Shown: piece by piece, positions 32,499 to 40,836 of the stretch
Layout: each line of letters opens with the position of its first letter
Position numbering within the stretch: the first letter of the stretch is position 1
Source of the DNA: Bdellovibrio sp. ZAP7
GTDB taxonomy: Bacteria; Bdellovibrionota_B; Oligoflexia; Oligoflexales; RGVZ01
Length of the DNA: 40,933 nt
Direction: 5' to 3'
NCBI GenBank assembly: GCA_945900755.1
Contig: CAMDKS010000027.1
Span: 1-40,933, forward strand
Position numbers and translations under genes: made by a program
The notes under the pieces: model-generated
Told to the model about the DNA's origin: nothing
What the model saw: the letters and a program-made list of their open reading frames with translations, nothing else
Database searches by the model: none

Positions 32499-33728
32499 AT
32501 GTCCAAAATTTTTCGCGCACTCCTTAACCGTCGAATGCTTTGTGTATTTCTGTACGGTATCTCTTCGGGACTGCCGCTGTTGCTCATTGGCGGGACCCTC
32601 AAAGCCTGGATGAAAAATCAGAACGTAGATTTAACCGTCATCGGAATTTTCGCGTTGACGGGCCTTCCCTATACACTAAAATTTCTGTGGGCTCCGTTCA
32701 TGGACCGCTATGTGCCAGGGTTTCTAGGAAGGCGCCGCGGATGGATTCTGATTTGTCAGGTGGGGATTGCCGTTGGGCTCGCCGCCATGAGTAGGCTAAA
32801 TCCAGCAGAGCAGCCGTTAGTGCTAGCATCCCTTTGTTTTGTGTTGGCCTTCTTTGGCGCAAGTCAAGATATTGTCATCGATGCTTACCGCCGAGAAATT
32901 CTCGACGACTCGGAATTAGGCCTAGGATCCTCCATGGGAGTCAACGGGTACCGAGTCGGCATGCTGATCGCCGGCGCCATGGCATTGATCCTAGCAGACC
33001 ACATCTCCTGGAATGATGTTTACCTCACGATGAGTGCCATCATGCTGTTGGCCGTTGCCATCAATTTTTTCGCTTCTGAGCCCGAGACTTCAACCATTAT
33101 ACCGCCCAAAACTTTAAAGGATGCGGTCGTATTACCGTTTGCAGATTTTATAACAAGATCCCATGCCGTCGAAATTTTAGTCTTTATCTTACTTTTCAAA
33201 ATTGGGGACTCGATGGCCAGTGATATGTTTACGCCATTTTATCTCGATGTTGGATATACAAAAACTGAAATTGGAGTCATTGGCAAACTCTTTGGTTTTT
33301 GGAGCACTCTCGGCGGAGGTTTTATTGGCGGCTTAGCTATGGTCCGCCTCGGCATCAATAGGTCACTATGGATTTTTGGAATATTGCAAATGATCTCGAC
33401 CTCAGGTTTTTATTTCCTCGCAAACATGACTCCAAATCTCCAAGCCTTGACGGCCGTGGTCACGATCGAAAATGTTTGCACCGCCATGGCCACCACCGCC
33501 TACGTTGCTTTTATGGGAAGCCTTTGCAACAAACGGTTTACGGCCACCCAGTATGCCCTGCTATCGAGCCTAATGGGCGTACCGCGGGTCATCTTTGGGT
33601 CGTCTAGTGGTTATTTAGCCAAAAATCTTGGCTGGTCGGGATACTTTTTGTTTTGTGTCGTCCTACACATCCCAGGACTCTTGATGCTTCTGCGCTATAA
33701 ACTTTGGACACGAGAGCCGGTAAGCTAG
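32499..33728 (+). CDS. ampG: AmpG-like MFS permease (muropeptide importer)
   Basis: A major-facilitator membrane protein of about 12 helices (409 aa). It has the AmpG hallmarks: 'FLYGISSGLPLLLIGGTLKAWMKNQNVDLTVIGIFALTGLPYTLKFLWAPFMDR', 'GASQDIVIDAYRREIL' and 'SMGVNGYRVGM'. AmpG imports GlcNAc-anhydroMurNAc-peptides released by wall turnover so that they can be recycled, and in predatory bacteria a homologue could also import prey wall fragments; the exact substrate is inferred. An in-frame TTG at 32487 exists, but ATG 32499 follows GGGGG at a suitable distance. It is monocistronic, directly behind the nuclease gene's terminator. No recycling partner (ampD, nagZ) is visible in the window. Confidence 0.85.
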   Translation: MSKIFRALLNRRMLCVFLYGISSGLPLLLIGGTLKAWMKNQNVDLTVIGIFALTGLPYTLKFLWAPFMDRYVPGFLGRRRGWILICQVGIAVGLAAMSRLNPAEQPLVLASLCFVLAFFGASQDIVIDAYRREILDDSELGLGSSMGVNGYRVGMLIAGAMALILADHISWNDVYLTMSAIMLLAVAINFFASEPETSTIIPPKTLKDAVVLPFADFITRSHAVEILVFILLFKIGDSMASDMFTPFYLDVGYTKTEIGVIGKLFGFWSTLGGGFIGGLAMVRLGINRSLWIFGILQMISTSGFYFLANMTPNLQALTAVVTIENVCTAMATTAYVAFMGSLCNKRFTATQYALLSSLMGVPRVIFGSSSGYLAKNLGWSGYFLFCVVLHIPGLLMLLRYKLWTREPVS

Positions 33729-33765
33729 GTCAGCCCACCCGTGAATGAACCCGAATAATTGAAGC

Positions 33766-34860
33766 TCAAGAAACCGCAACCGGCACCGTTAATTTAACGA
33801 CGGTACCGCGTTCGTTTTCAGGAGTTTTTTCAGTGTAAGATTTAATGTCGATGGTAGCACCAAATTTTGACAAGAAAAACTTCGCAATCATCACGCCTGA
33901 CCCCGTCCCCGTTTCGCCGGTGGTGCCCGTAGTCGACATACTTACATGCCCTGCAGCAAAAGACTCCACTTGTTCCTTGGTCATACCTTTTCCGTAGTCG
34001 CGAATGATGATGTCCATATATGTCCCACCCTCCGCCTCTTTGGGAGACAAGTAAGCAATCAAAATATTTGAACCAGCATCAGAATACTTAATGGAATTTG
34101 AAATGACATTAGCCATGATTTGATGCGCCATAAACGACCTTGGAATCTTGACTTTTGTCGCCTCGCCCGCATTATTTCTTTCCTCGATCTTTATCGATTT
34201 CTCCGACAAGCGATGTTCATAAATAAATTGCATATCAGCAGTTAACTGGCTCGGCGAGCAAAATTTTGTTGGCACTGCGCCTTGAAAAAAAGACCTCGTG
34301 TCGGCAATTAAATCACTAATCCTCCCAAGTGACTTGGAAACCTTTTCAAGGACCGGCCCTTGCGCCTCCAAATCTAGTGTTTTAAGGCGCCGAAGATTGT
34401 GGTCACAAACGGTCAAGGGCGAGGCTAAGTCGTGAAAAATAAGTCGCAAATAAATTTCTAACATCTTCGCTTGCTGTTGAAGTTTGTCATTAGCCTGAGC
34501 CAGTTTTAAAGCGTTTCGTACCCTTAGGCGAATCTCCAAATGAGATAAATGCTTGGGCAAAAAGTCGACTGCCCCAATCTCAAAGGCTTTTTCAAGATGT
34601 TCCGGATCGACCGAACTTGTAAAAAACAATATGGGAGCCCTTGAAAATTTTTGCACGGCTCTAATTTTTGCAGCTAATTCTAGTCCCGTCAATTCTGGCA
34701 TTTCCATATCCAGCAAAAAAAGATCGGTCGTAACGTCCTTCAACGCATTGGCGCACTCAAGTGACGATTGAAACGTTTGAATCTCATAACCATCAGGCTT
34801 AAGAGCTATTTTTACAGTTTCGAGGTTTACCCTCATGTCGTCGACAACAATGATTTTCAT
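33766..34860 (-). CDS. Receiver-first hybrid histidine kinase
   Basis: A cytoplasmic 364-residue protein with the domain order reversed relative to ordinary hybrids. The N-terminal receiver (about 1-120) has Asp7-Asp8, phospho-acceptor Asp51 (LLDMEMP) and Lys103 (LPKHL). A helix/coiled coil follows, then a HisKA-like segment with His143 (LIFHDLASPL), and HATPase_c with 'NVISNSIKYSD', 'RDYGKGM' and 'GTGSGVMIAKFF'. Autophosphorylation could be controlled by phosphorylation of its own receiver, so it could link an upstream kinase to a downstream regulator. ATG 34860 is chosen over the TTG at 34902. It stands alone, with no cognate regulator next to it. Confidence 0.87.
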   Translation of the reverse strand: MKIIVVDDMRVNLETVKIALKPDGYEIQTFQSSLECANALKDVTTDLFLLDMEMPELTGLELAAKIRAVQKFSRAPILFFTSSVDPEHLEKAFEIGAVDFLPKHLSHLEIRLRVRNALKLAQANDKLQQQAKMLEIYLRLIFHDLASPLTVCDHNLRRLKTLDLEAQGPVLEKVSKSLGRISDLIADTRSFFQGAVPTKFCSPSQLTADMQFIYEHRLSEKSIKIEERNNAGEATKVKIPRSFMAHQIMANVISNSIKYSDAGSNILIAYLSPKEAEGGTYMDIIIRDYGKGMTKEQVESFAAGHVSMSTTGTTGETGTGSGVMIAKFFLSKFGATIDIKSYTEKTPENERGTVVKLTVPVAVS

Positions 34861-35080
34861 GGCAAATAAGACCTTCTGATGCAAAGCACAAGAATTAATC
34901 AACTCCTCGATACTACAATCTTCGTACTGAGGCCATTCTATAATCGCACTCTGTTAAAAAGTAGTCAACTCTCGGAGTGACCCATTAAAATTCGCGCTAC
35001 TAAAGTTACTTTTTTCATGAGCTTTTTCGACAAAATCCATTTGGTTGAAAAGGCAAATTTTCATTTGGGTGGAACTAAAC

Positions 35081-35117
35081 TTAAAAGAGGGCCCACAGTT
35101 GTGGACCCTCCTTTTAA
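35081..35117 (-). terminator. Intrinsic terminator after the ACG-start lipoprotein gene
   Basis: A long inverted repeat (TTAAAAGAGGG… and …CCCTCCTTTTAA, about 16 bp with one bulge and one mismatch around a GTT-type loop) lies 19 bp beyond the stop at 35136. Its minus-strand arm ends in TTTTAA, giving a short T-tract. Confidence 0.7.
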
Positions 35118-35135
35118 ACGATTTATTAATTTTTT

Positions 35136-36260
35136 CTATTCAGCCGCGCCACTCTCGTAGGTAGCGTCCCAACAGCTGCTTTGGCTTGACTGATTCTTAC
35201 CACTGCAGGCATTATGCTCTGCAGACTCTGGATCAAGATCGACCGTCTCAGTAGTACCAGAGCAATCCCAACCAGCAGGAGCATCTGGAGTAAAATTCGC
35301 CGCAAGAAACTCAGGCAGATCCGTCGCCTTCACATAGAGACTTCCAGTCGCAGCAAGTAGTGCCGAAGCATCGGCAGCTACAACCTCGCCAGCAGAGTTG
35401 AAGTACGCACGCTGGGTGTGTTCAAATGTGGAGCCTTGATAGGTGCCTTTATCATAAAATATGGTTTGGCCAAATTTTGATGCACCCAGTCCGTAAGCTT
35501 TCTGAGAAAAGCTCTGACCGCCCCAGGTTCCCGACGAACTCATGGAGACTTTGCTGACTGTGTCCTCCGAGTCGTATAAAGTCATCTTAACAGCGCGGGC
35601 AAAGGTGCCACTCGTAGCAGAGTCAGTATATTTATCTTGCGACGAGACATCCAAAGCCGCCGCTGTAAACCCTTTATCAAAAGTCACACTACTAGCCCAA
35701 GTATAAGTGCCTTCAGCGCCTAGATTCTGCACAGACCCCTTGACGCCCGTCGGCTTGCCGTCAGCACCCATTATGATGCCGGAAATGTCAATTTTTTGTT
35801 GCAGTTTGCCCTCTTCACACATGTACATTGTGATTTTGTTGTCAGCGGCAAGGGAGTTGTCGATCCAAATCTGGGCAAAGGCTTCGCCCTTTGCCGTGAC
35901 ATTATATTTAGTGCCGAATTTAATCTTCGCCTTTTCAACTTCAATATGACAGAAAAAATTGCCAACTTGGTTAATGTTATCAGAAACTTGGCTGATTGGC
36001 TCGCCGATTCGACAGGCATCCTGAGACTTCTTGGCCGCAGTTAAAGAGAGGCTTGTTGCTGCCTTACTGTATGCGGCAGGGACTGAGATATTCAAGGCGC
36101 TACTCAGGCCCAGTTCCGCGACGCTTGTTACTGCCGTCAGTTTCGTAGAACCGTCTGCATTAGTCGTAGACTCATCCTTCTTCTTCTTTTTGCCGCAGGA
36201 TGCTACCGCCATACTTAAGATCGCCGCAGTGGCCAGAATTACCTTCGTGTTCCGTTTCGT
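35136..36260 (-). CDS. Lipoprotein of unknown function, apparently starting at ACG
   Basis: A 374-residue lipoprotein if it starts at ACG 36258-36260. That gives the textbook signal peptide MKRNTKVILATAAILSMAV…ASC with Cys22 as lipid anchor, and GGGAG lies five bases ahead of the ACG. The first in-frame ATG (36212) would leave only MAVAS before the Cys, too short for export. No ATG, GTG or TTG lies between GGGAG and 36212 in frame. The mature protein starts with a run of Lys and Asp, then a beta-rich body with several Cys. It contains about 40 Ser/Thr-rich residues around 'ATSGTFARAVKMTLYDSEDTVSKVSMSSSGTWGGQ' and ends in a Cys-rich tail. No family was recognised. Confidence 0.65.
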   Translation of the reverse strand, partial: TKRNTKVILATAAILSMAVASCGKKKKKDESTTNADGSTKLTAVTSVAELGLSSALNISVPAAYSKAATSLSLTAAKKSQDACRIGEPISQVSDNINQVGNFFCHIEVEKAKIKFGTKYNVTAKGEAFAQIWIDNSLAADNKITMYMCEEGKLQQKIDISGIIMGADGKPTGVKGSVQNLGAEGTYTWASSVTFDKGFTAAALDVSSQDKYTDSATSGTFARAVKMTLYDSEDTVSKVSMSSSGTWGGQSFSQKAYGLGASKFGQTIFYDKGTYQGSTFEHTQRAYFNSAGEVVAADASALLAATGSLYVKATDLPEFLAANFTPDAPAGWDCSGTTETVDLDPESAEHNACSGKNQSSQSSCWDATYESGAAE

Positions 36261-36629
36261 AGTTACTCCCTTTAAATGATTTTGAGGCCAATTCCTCGTC
36301 TAAGATTGTTCGGTTTAGAGGAACCCCTCAAACCTATGTATGTATGTCTGTCGGATGCATGACCACAAACCTGAGAAGATTTTTAATAAGTCAATTTAAT
36401 CATATAGTTAAAAATTTTTACTCTTAGGTCCAAGCAACATGCATAGCCCGGACCTTGGGATGGTTTGATACAGCACACTCAGCCGAATATCGATGCCACT
36501 TGTTCTGCCCGACATCTTGAATCGCCGCTGGAGGATATTCACCTCGCATATCTAGAGTGCTTCCCCTACTATTTTCAGACGTAACCACCGTTTATTTTTA
36601 TTTTTATATCCTCAGAGGGAATATTAATT
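36261..36629. other. Divergent intergenic region with hairpins, no gene
   Basis: 369 bp between the lipoprotein (minus) and the peptidase lipoprotein (plus). It holds the lipoprotein's ribosome-binding site (36266-36270), a bulged hairpin GGTTTAGAGG/CCTCAAACC (36312-36334) in the minus-strand leader, a short TATG repeat, and a small inverted repeat AGGTCC/GGACCT (36426-36455). No gene-like frame was found. Confidence 0.45.
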
Positions 36630-37421
36630 ATGCCGTTGACTTTTCCGCTAACAAGGAAATCAATTTTCCAAATGAACAAATATAAATTTTTTCTACTCCA
36701 AATCTCTCTTTTAATTTTTGGAATTTCAAGCTGTGGCGCTCTCCGAAAAAAAAAGGTTGCGGAGGCTACTGCCGTTTTGCAAGAGCGGCGCATCGTTGAA
36801 AGTGAAGGTTGGACTCTTCAGGTCAGCAAAGATCTCGATGCAAGCTTACCCGGAGAACTCGCGACAGCGTTGGAGCTGATGGCCAATCAGCTCCGCGAGA
36901 TTAATGCAAAGGTCCCCGCTAGCTCGGTTACAGAACTAAAAAAAGTCACACTATGGCTCTCCGCAGACTACTCGGGTATCGCCCCAACGGCAGAATACCA
37001 TCCCTCCGCTGGCTGGCTTAAAGCCAATGGCCGCGATCCACTGATGGAGAAGGGCGTGGAATTCACCAATATCAGAGTCTTCGAATCCGAAACAAAGCGG
37101 ATGCCAATCTTTGTATTGCACGAGTTAGCACACGCCTTTCACGACCAGGTCCTCACTGGCGGGTGGGGTAACACTGAGATTGAAGCTGCCTATCAAAAAG
37201 CTAAGGCCAGCGGATCATACGATGCCGTGGAACAACGCGACGGCAAAGGCGGATCGATTACGACCAAAGCGTATGCCATGACCAACGCCATGGAGTATTT
37301 TGCGGAATCCACTGAATCCTATTTTTCAACAAACGATATCTGCCCCTTCAAATTGGATCAACTTCTGACCCATGATGCAACGATGGCCACGCTCGTTGCT
37401 CAGCTATGGGGAGTCAAATAA
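36630..37421 (+). CDS. Lipoprotein with HExxH metallopeptidase motif (lethal-factor-like)
   Basis: A 263-residue lipoprotein peptidase. The signal region ends LIFGISSC with Cys35 as lipid anchor, followed by a Lys-rich linker. The zinc site is His164-Glu165-x2-His168 (VLHELAHAFHDQ). A third ligand is expected in 'MEYFAESTESYF' (probably Glu226), the gluzincin arrangement of the anthrax lethal factor-like family. The beta-rich part between (about 60-160) resembles the same fold. A surface- or periplasm-anchored protease could act on host, prey or envelope proteins; the target is unknown. ATG 36630 has AGAGGG about ten bases upstream; a start at 36672 would shorten the n-region to a normal length. 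Confidence 0.75.
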   Translation: MPLTFPLTRKSIFQMNKYKFFLLQISLLIFGISSCGALRKKKVAEATAVLQERRIVESEGWTLQVSKDLDASLPGELATALELMANQLREINAKVPASSVTELKKVTLWLSADYSGIAPTAEYHPSAGWLKANGRDPLMEKGVEFTNIRVFESETKRMPIFVLHELAHAFHDQVLTGGWGNTEIEAAYQKAKASGSYDAVEQRDGKGGSITTKAYAMTNAMEYFAESTESYFSTNDICPFKLDQLLTHDATMATLVAQLWGVK

Positions 37422-37555
37422 TGACAGGAAGTACTTCAGTGAAACATAGCTCGCATTTTCAGCCTTTCGACGATCCATTGCAATGCTTCAATTTTCCCAG
37501 TTTTTAAATTTGGTCGATGATCAAAAGTACTTTTGTCTGGCGGATTGCTTCATTT
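37422..37555. other. Convergent intergenic region with two perfect palindromes
   Basis: Between the peptidase (plus) and the amidohydrolase (minus). It has GAAGTACTTC (37428-37437) and the 14-bp palindrome CAAAAGTACTTTTG (37522-37535), both centred on AGTACT. They could be protein-binding sites, or weak structures near the transcript ends. Confidence 0.35.
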
Positions 37556-38866
37556 TCAGTGTTGATTTCTATCAACCCACGCTTGCCCGGCTCGTCCATT
37601 CAGATCCCAAACTGGTGTACCGTTACGAATCGTCATTTCACATCTAATACGCGACGTGCCGGGGTAGCTCATGCCTCCAATATCAAGAAAACGCGCGGCC
37701 TCGCCGGAAACCCCAAGAACTGCAATGTCTGCGACATCACCTTTTCCTATTTGACCCAGTTCTGGGTGATGAATGGATTTTGCGGCGTTTACTGTGGTCA
37801 TTTGTACGGTTTGTTTAAATGTTAAGCCCATGCTCATAAACTTTGACATCAAATTAAGAATGTCCTTCATTCCTGAGTTCATGCTACCGGTATGAAGATC
37901 TGTGCTAATGGTGTCGGGACTAAAACCCTGCTTCACAGCAGGTACAGCCTGATCAAACACGAAGCTGCCACCTCCGTGTCCCACGTCAAATAAAATGCCG
38001 CGCTCCCTGGCCCTTGTAGCATAGGAATTCAAATTCCCAGCCGAATCTACCAATGTGTTTCGGCCAGGAGTACTGCCATACATGTGAGTAAAAATATCAC
38101 CAGGCCTCAGAACCTCGCCGAAAAGTTTATCGAGAGAAAGGGCGGGGTCATGGTGTCCAAAGTCAACCATCACAGGTAAATGGGCTATTGTTGCGGCCTC
38201 GACCGCACGCGTCGCCCCGTCCCATTCGCCTGTAAAGTGAGCCAATTTGATTCCCACGATAATGTCTTTATTTGCAAGGGCCATTGCGGACGTTTTTTCC
38301 ACCGACATGTCATTGAGATCTTGCTCCTTTGGCTCGCCGATCATCCCAGAGCCGAAAATATTTAGAAACGCAAAAATTCTTGTATTTGACGATTTCTGTG
38401 TTTGTTCTCGAAACGTCGCGAAATCTCGCCAACCTGAACTTCCCGCATCAACCATTGTGGTGACACCGGATCGAAAGGAAAACGTGTCTGGAGCAACTGA
38501 CGAAAAACCATTTTTAAGGCCAAGATCTTTTTCTGTCCCATGAAACACATGAACATGCATATCTATCAATCCGGGAACAACAAATAAGCCCTTTACGTTC
38601 GCCACTTTTTTAGCTGACGCCGCAGGAATATCCACAGCTACGAGAGATATGACGTTACCGGTGATAGCCACGTCAAAGACTCCATCAATGCCGTGAGCCG
38701 GGTCAAAAACATGACCTCCCTGTAGGATCAAATCATAAGAAGCCAACGGGTCACTAGGGGATGCGTTGGCCTTAGTCTGGCTTGCGACCGTCCGCTCACG
38801 ACACGTGGAAATGACAAACACCAAGTTAAGTAACGCTAGAGCTTTAACGGTCGAAGAAAAAAACAT
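37556..38866 (-). CDS. Exported amidohydrolase (TIM-barrel metal-dependent hydrolase/deacetylase type)
   Basis: A 436-residue amidohydrolase-superfamily enzyme with a signal peptide (residues about 1-22, ending VISTC; lipid attachment possible but the Thr before Cys is unusual). Metal site: His104-x-His106 (DMHVHVF), probable carboxylated Lys207 (GIKLAHF), His238 (DFGHH), His261 (THMYG) and Asp323 (STDLH). This ligand set fits the two-metal group with dihydroorotase and EF0837/Atu3266-like deacetylases. It hydrolyses an amide or ester bond; the substrate cannot be predicted. Amidohydrolases are usually cytoplasmic, so export suggests use on external compounds. No strong ribosome-binding site was seen. 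Confidence 0.82.
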   Translation of the reverse strand: MFFSSTVKALALLNLVFVISTCRERTVASQTKANASPSDPLASYDLILQGGHVFDPAHGIDGVFDVAITGNVISLVAVDIPAASAKKVANVKGLFVVPGLIDMHVHVFHGTEKDLGLKNGFSSVAPDTFSFRSGVTTMVDAGSSGWRDFATFREQTQKSSNTRIFAFLNIFGSGMIGEPKEQDLNDMSVEKTSAMALANKDIIVGIKLAHFTGEWDGATRAVEAATIAHLPVMVDFGHHDPALSLDKLFGEVLRPGDIFTHMYGSTPGRNTLVDSAGNLNSYATRARERGILFDVGHGGGSFVFDQAVPAVKQGFSPDTISTDLHTGSMNSGMKDILNLMSKFMSMGLTFKQTVQMTTVNAAKSIHHPELGQIGKGDVADIAVLGVSGEAARFLDIGGMSYPGTSRIRCEMTIRNGTPVWDLNGRAGQAWVDRNQH

Positions 38867-39000
38867 ATATTAGGGATATCCTTTGCAAGCTTGATACTAA
38901 CAGAAAACCGGTCGAGCTGAATATCACAGAGACGTTACTTTGAAATACCAAGAAACCTTAATTTTTGTCAATGATCATCCTAGGGTATTTAGCCGAAGTT

Positions 39001-39009
39001 TGCTATAAT
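39001..39009 (+). promoter_or_regulatory. Extended -10 promoter placing the transcript start on the next ATG
   Basis: TGC-TATAAT is a perfect extended -10 element. Transcription normally starts about seven bases beyond it, at 39016, which is the A of the next gene's ATG. No -35 box is seen, as is common for extended -10 promoters. Confidence 0.55.
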
Positions 39010-39015
39010 CAAGGA

Positions 39016-40701
39016 ATGATTTTGTCACCGCACCCCACTCAAAAATTTTGCCATGCTGCGCTGCTTGCACTTTGCGCGTTATTTGCATTGCGCCCAATCT
39101 CTGCACTCGCAGAACCCAGAATTGAGAGAACCATTGAAATCGATTTTGATGCCGTTCCAAACGCAACAAAATATGAAGTAAAAGTCTCACCGTTCAGTGA
39201 TTTAAGCATTCCACCACTGACTTTTCTCCTTGATGGAGTCCATTTCTCTAAAAAAATTCCATTAGGACACTGGAAAGTAGAGGTACGCACCTTTGATAAG
39301 CGACGGGTTGCCGGCCGTTGGAATAGCCTTGGTGATGTTGAAATAAAATTTAAGGCCCCTGTGCTCCTAAATCCTACAGAGAAGGCGACTCTAAACACAG
39401 AACCAGATATTAAAACACCCGTGATTTTCAAATGGGAGACCTTCAGCCCGTTAGCCTCCTACAACCTCGTCATTAAATCAAATAACTCTCCAGAAGCCCT
39501 CCTTGAAACCAAGGTCGTTGGAGGAACCTTCACGCACCCTCTTGCCCAGGGATCTTACACCTGGACCCTTACCTCAATCCCGCCCAAAGGGATCGCACTC
39601 GATGGCGTAGACCCCAAAGAAGCTTCGTTTGACATACTAGCAGGTAGACTTGCGTCCCCCATCTACGAGAAGCCAGGAAAACTAATTCCAATATCATTTT
39701 CGTGGCAACCCGTTCCCCACGCCACGTCCTACCTTGTTGTTTTGCAAAAAATGACGGGTGAAGATTTTAAGCCTCTCGACTCACCAGAAACAATGCTTTC
39801 GAAAACCACGAAGACTTCCACCGAGACTATGCCCGCTGACCTAAAGCCGGGAGCCTATAAAATCTCCATCACGGCAAAGGCCATTGGCTTTACAGATTCC
39901 AAGACAAGCCTCAGGAATTTTAAGGTGCAAGCTCCAAAACCTGTGGAGCTCAGTTCCTCGAAAAAAGAAGTGGTGGCCCCACCACAAAAAATAGTGCGTC
40001 CACTCCACGTCCCCGTTGATTTCCTACAAGGCAGCATGGGCCCGGTATTTTGGACCTACAGTTTCAAAGGGAATGATGGGCATCATTTTAATTTAGTTGC
40101 GGCCACCGTTACTGCGATATCGGCCGACGTCAACAAGTGGTTTGCGGTAACGGCCAAGTCTGCGTGGGCCGCCGAAGTTCGGGGGCGGCAAACTAATATT
40201 TATCTTTTTGAACAGCCTGACCCGTCTATTCCCCAGCAGTCGAAAATTATTGTCGCAGATCGGCGCATCGCCCTCGTCGGCCGACGCCGTAAAATTGTAG
40301 ACCGCGTGGGAATCGATGCCATATTTGGACTTGGCACCCACCACTACACCTACCTCCTTCAGGACTCTGAGACCTCGGCAATCACGCCTGAGGGCGGTAA
40401 TCTTTACGAGTTTTACGTAGGCGGTGCAGCCGACTGGGAGGCGCCGTCTGGCCGGCATGCCTCGTTTGATTTAGTGTTTCATCCCGTTGGATTTTCTAGT
40501 GGCATTTCTGCGGTCACGACTCTCCAATACACAGCGACACTTCGATTACTGCAGCCGGTGCTTCATGAAAAAAGCTACCTATCGCTCGTTTTCGAAAACA
40601 TCCGAAGTCGCGTCCAGACTAGTGGCTACACCGAGTCTATATCCGGAGAAACCACTAGTACTTGGTATCGCTTCGGAGTGGGACTGGCCATTAAACTATA
40701 G
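39016..40701 (+). CDS. Large exported envelope protein with FN3-like repeats (561 aa)
   Basis: An exported protein. The signal peptide (ALLALCALFALRPISALAEP) is followed by repeats of about 90-100 residues resembling fibronectin-III-type sandwiches. Three of them are recognisable by 'FDAVPNATKYEVKVSPFSD', 'FKWETFSPLASYNLVIKSN' and 'FSWQPVPHATSYLVVLQKM'. A Lys/Pro/Ser linker (about 310-340) leads to a C-terminal domain rich in alternating beta-strands ending 'STWYRFGVGLAIKL'. This terminal strand with aromatic and hydrophobic residues is like that of outer-membrane beta-barrels, so the protein may be a surface-anchored adhesin; this is inference. ATG 39016 is chosen because the promoter suggests a leaderless transcript; TTG 39022 (AAGGA six bases ahead) is the alternative. 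Confidence 0.7.
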   Translation: MILSPHPTQKFCHAALLALCALFALRPISALAEPRIERTIEIDFDAVPNATKYEVKVSPFSDLSIPPLTFLLDGVHFSKKIPLGHWKVEVRTFDKRRVAGRWNSLGDVEIKFKAPVLLNPTEKATLNTEPDIKTPVIFKWETFSPLASYNLVIKSNNSPEALLETKVVGGTFTHPLAQGSYTWTLTSIPPKGIALDGVDPKEASFDILAGRLASPIYEKPGKLIPISFSWQPVPHATSYLVVLQKMTGEDFKPLDSPETMLSKTTKTSTETMPADLKPGAYKISITAKAIGFTDSKTSLRNFKVQAPKPVELSSSKKEVVAPPQKIVRPLHVPVDFLQGSMGPVFWTYSFKGNDGHHFNLVAATVTAISADVNKWFAVTAKSAWAAEVRGRQTNIYLFEQPDPSIPQQSKIIVADRRIALVGRRRKIVDRVGIDAIFGLGTHHYTYLLQDSETSAITPEGGNLYEFYVGGAADWEAPSGRHASFDLVFHPVGFSSGISAVTTLQYTATLRLLQPVLHEKSYLSLVFENIRSRVQTSGYTESISGETTSTWYRFGVGLAIKL

Positions 40702-40836
40702 AAACTGCCCCCGGTAATTGTGCTTTCCGTGGCGAAAAGTATTTGGATAGGTGGTATTTTTTACTTAAATTTCAAGATCTTGCGCCTTTGAAATGTCGTT
40801 GGCGGTCGACCAGTTGAATCTGCTACCTTATGTTCT

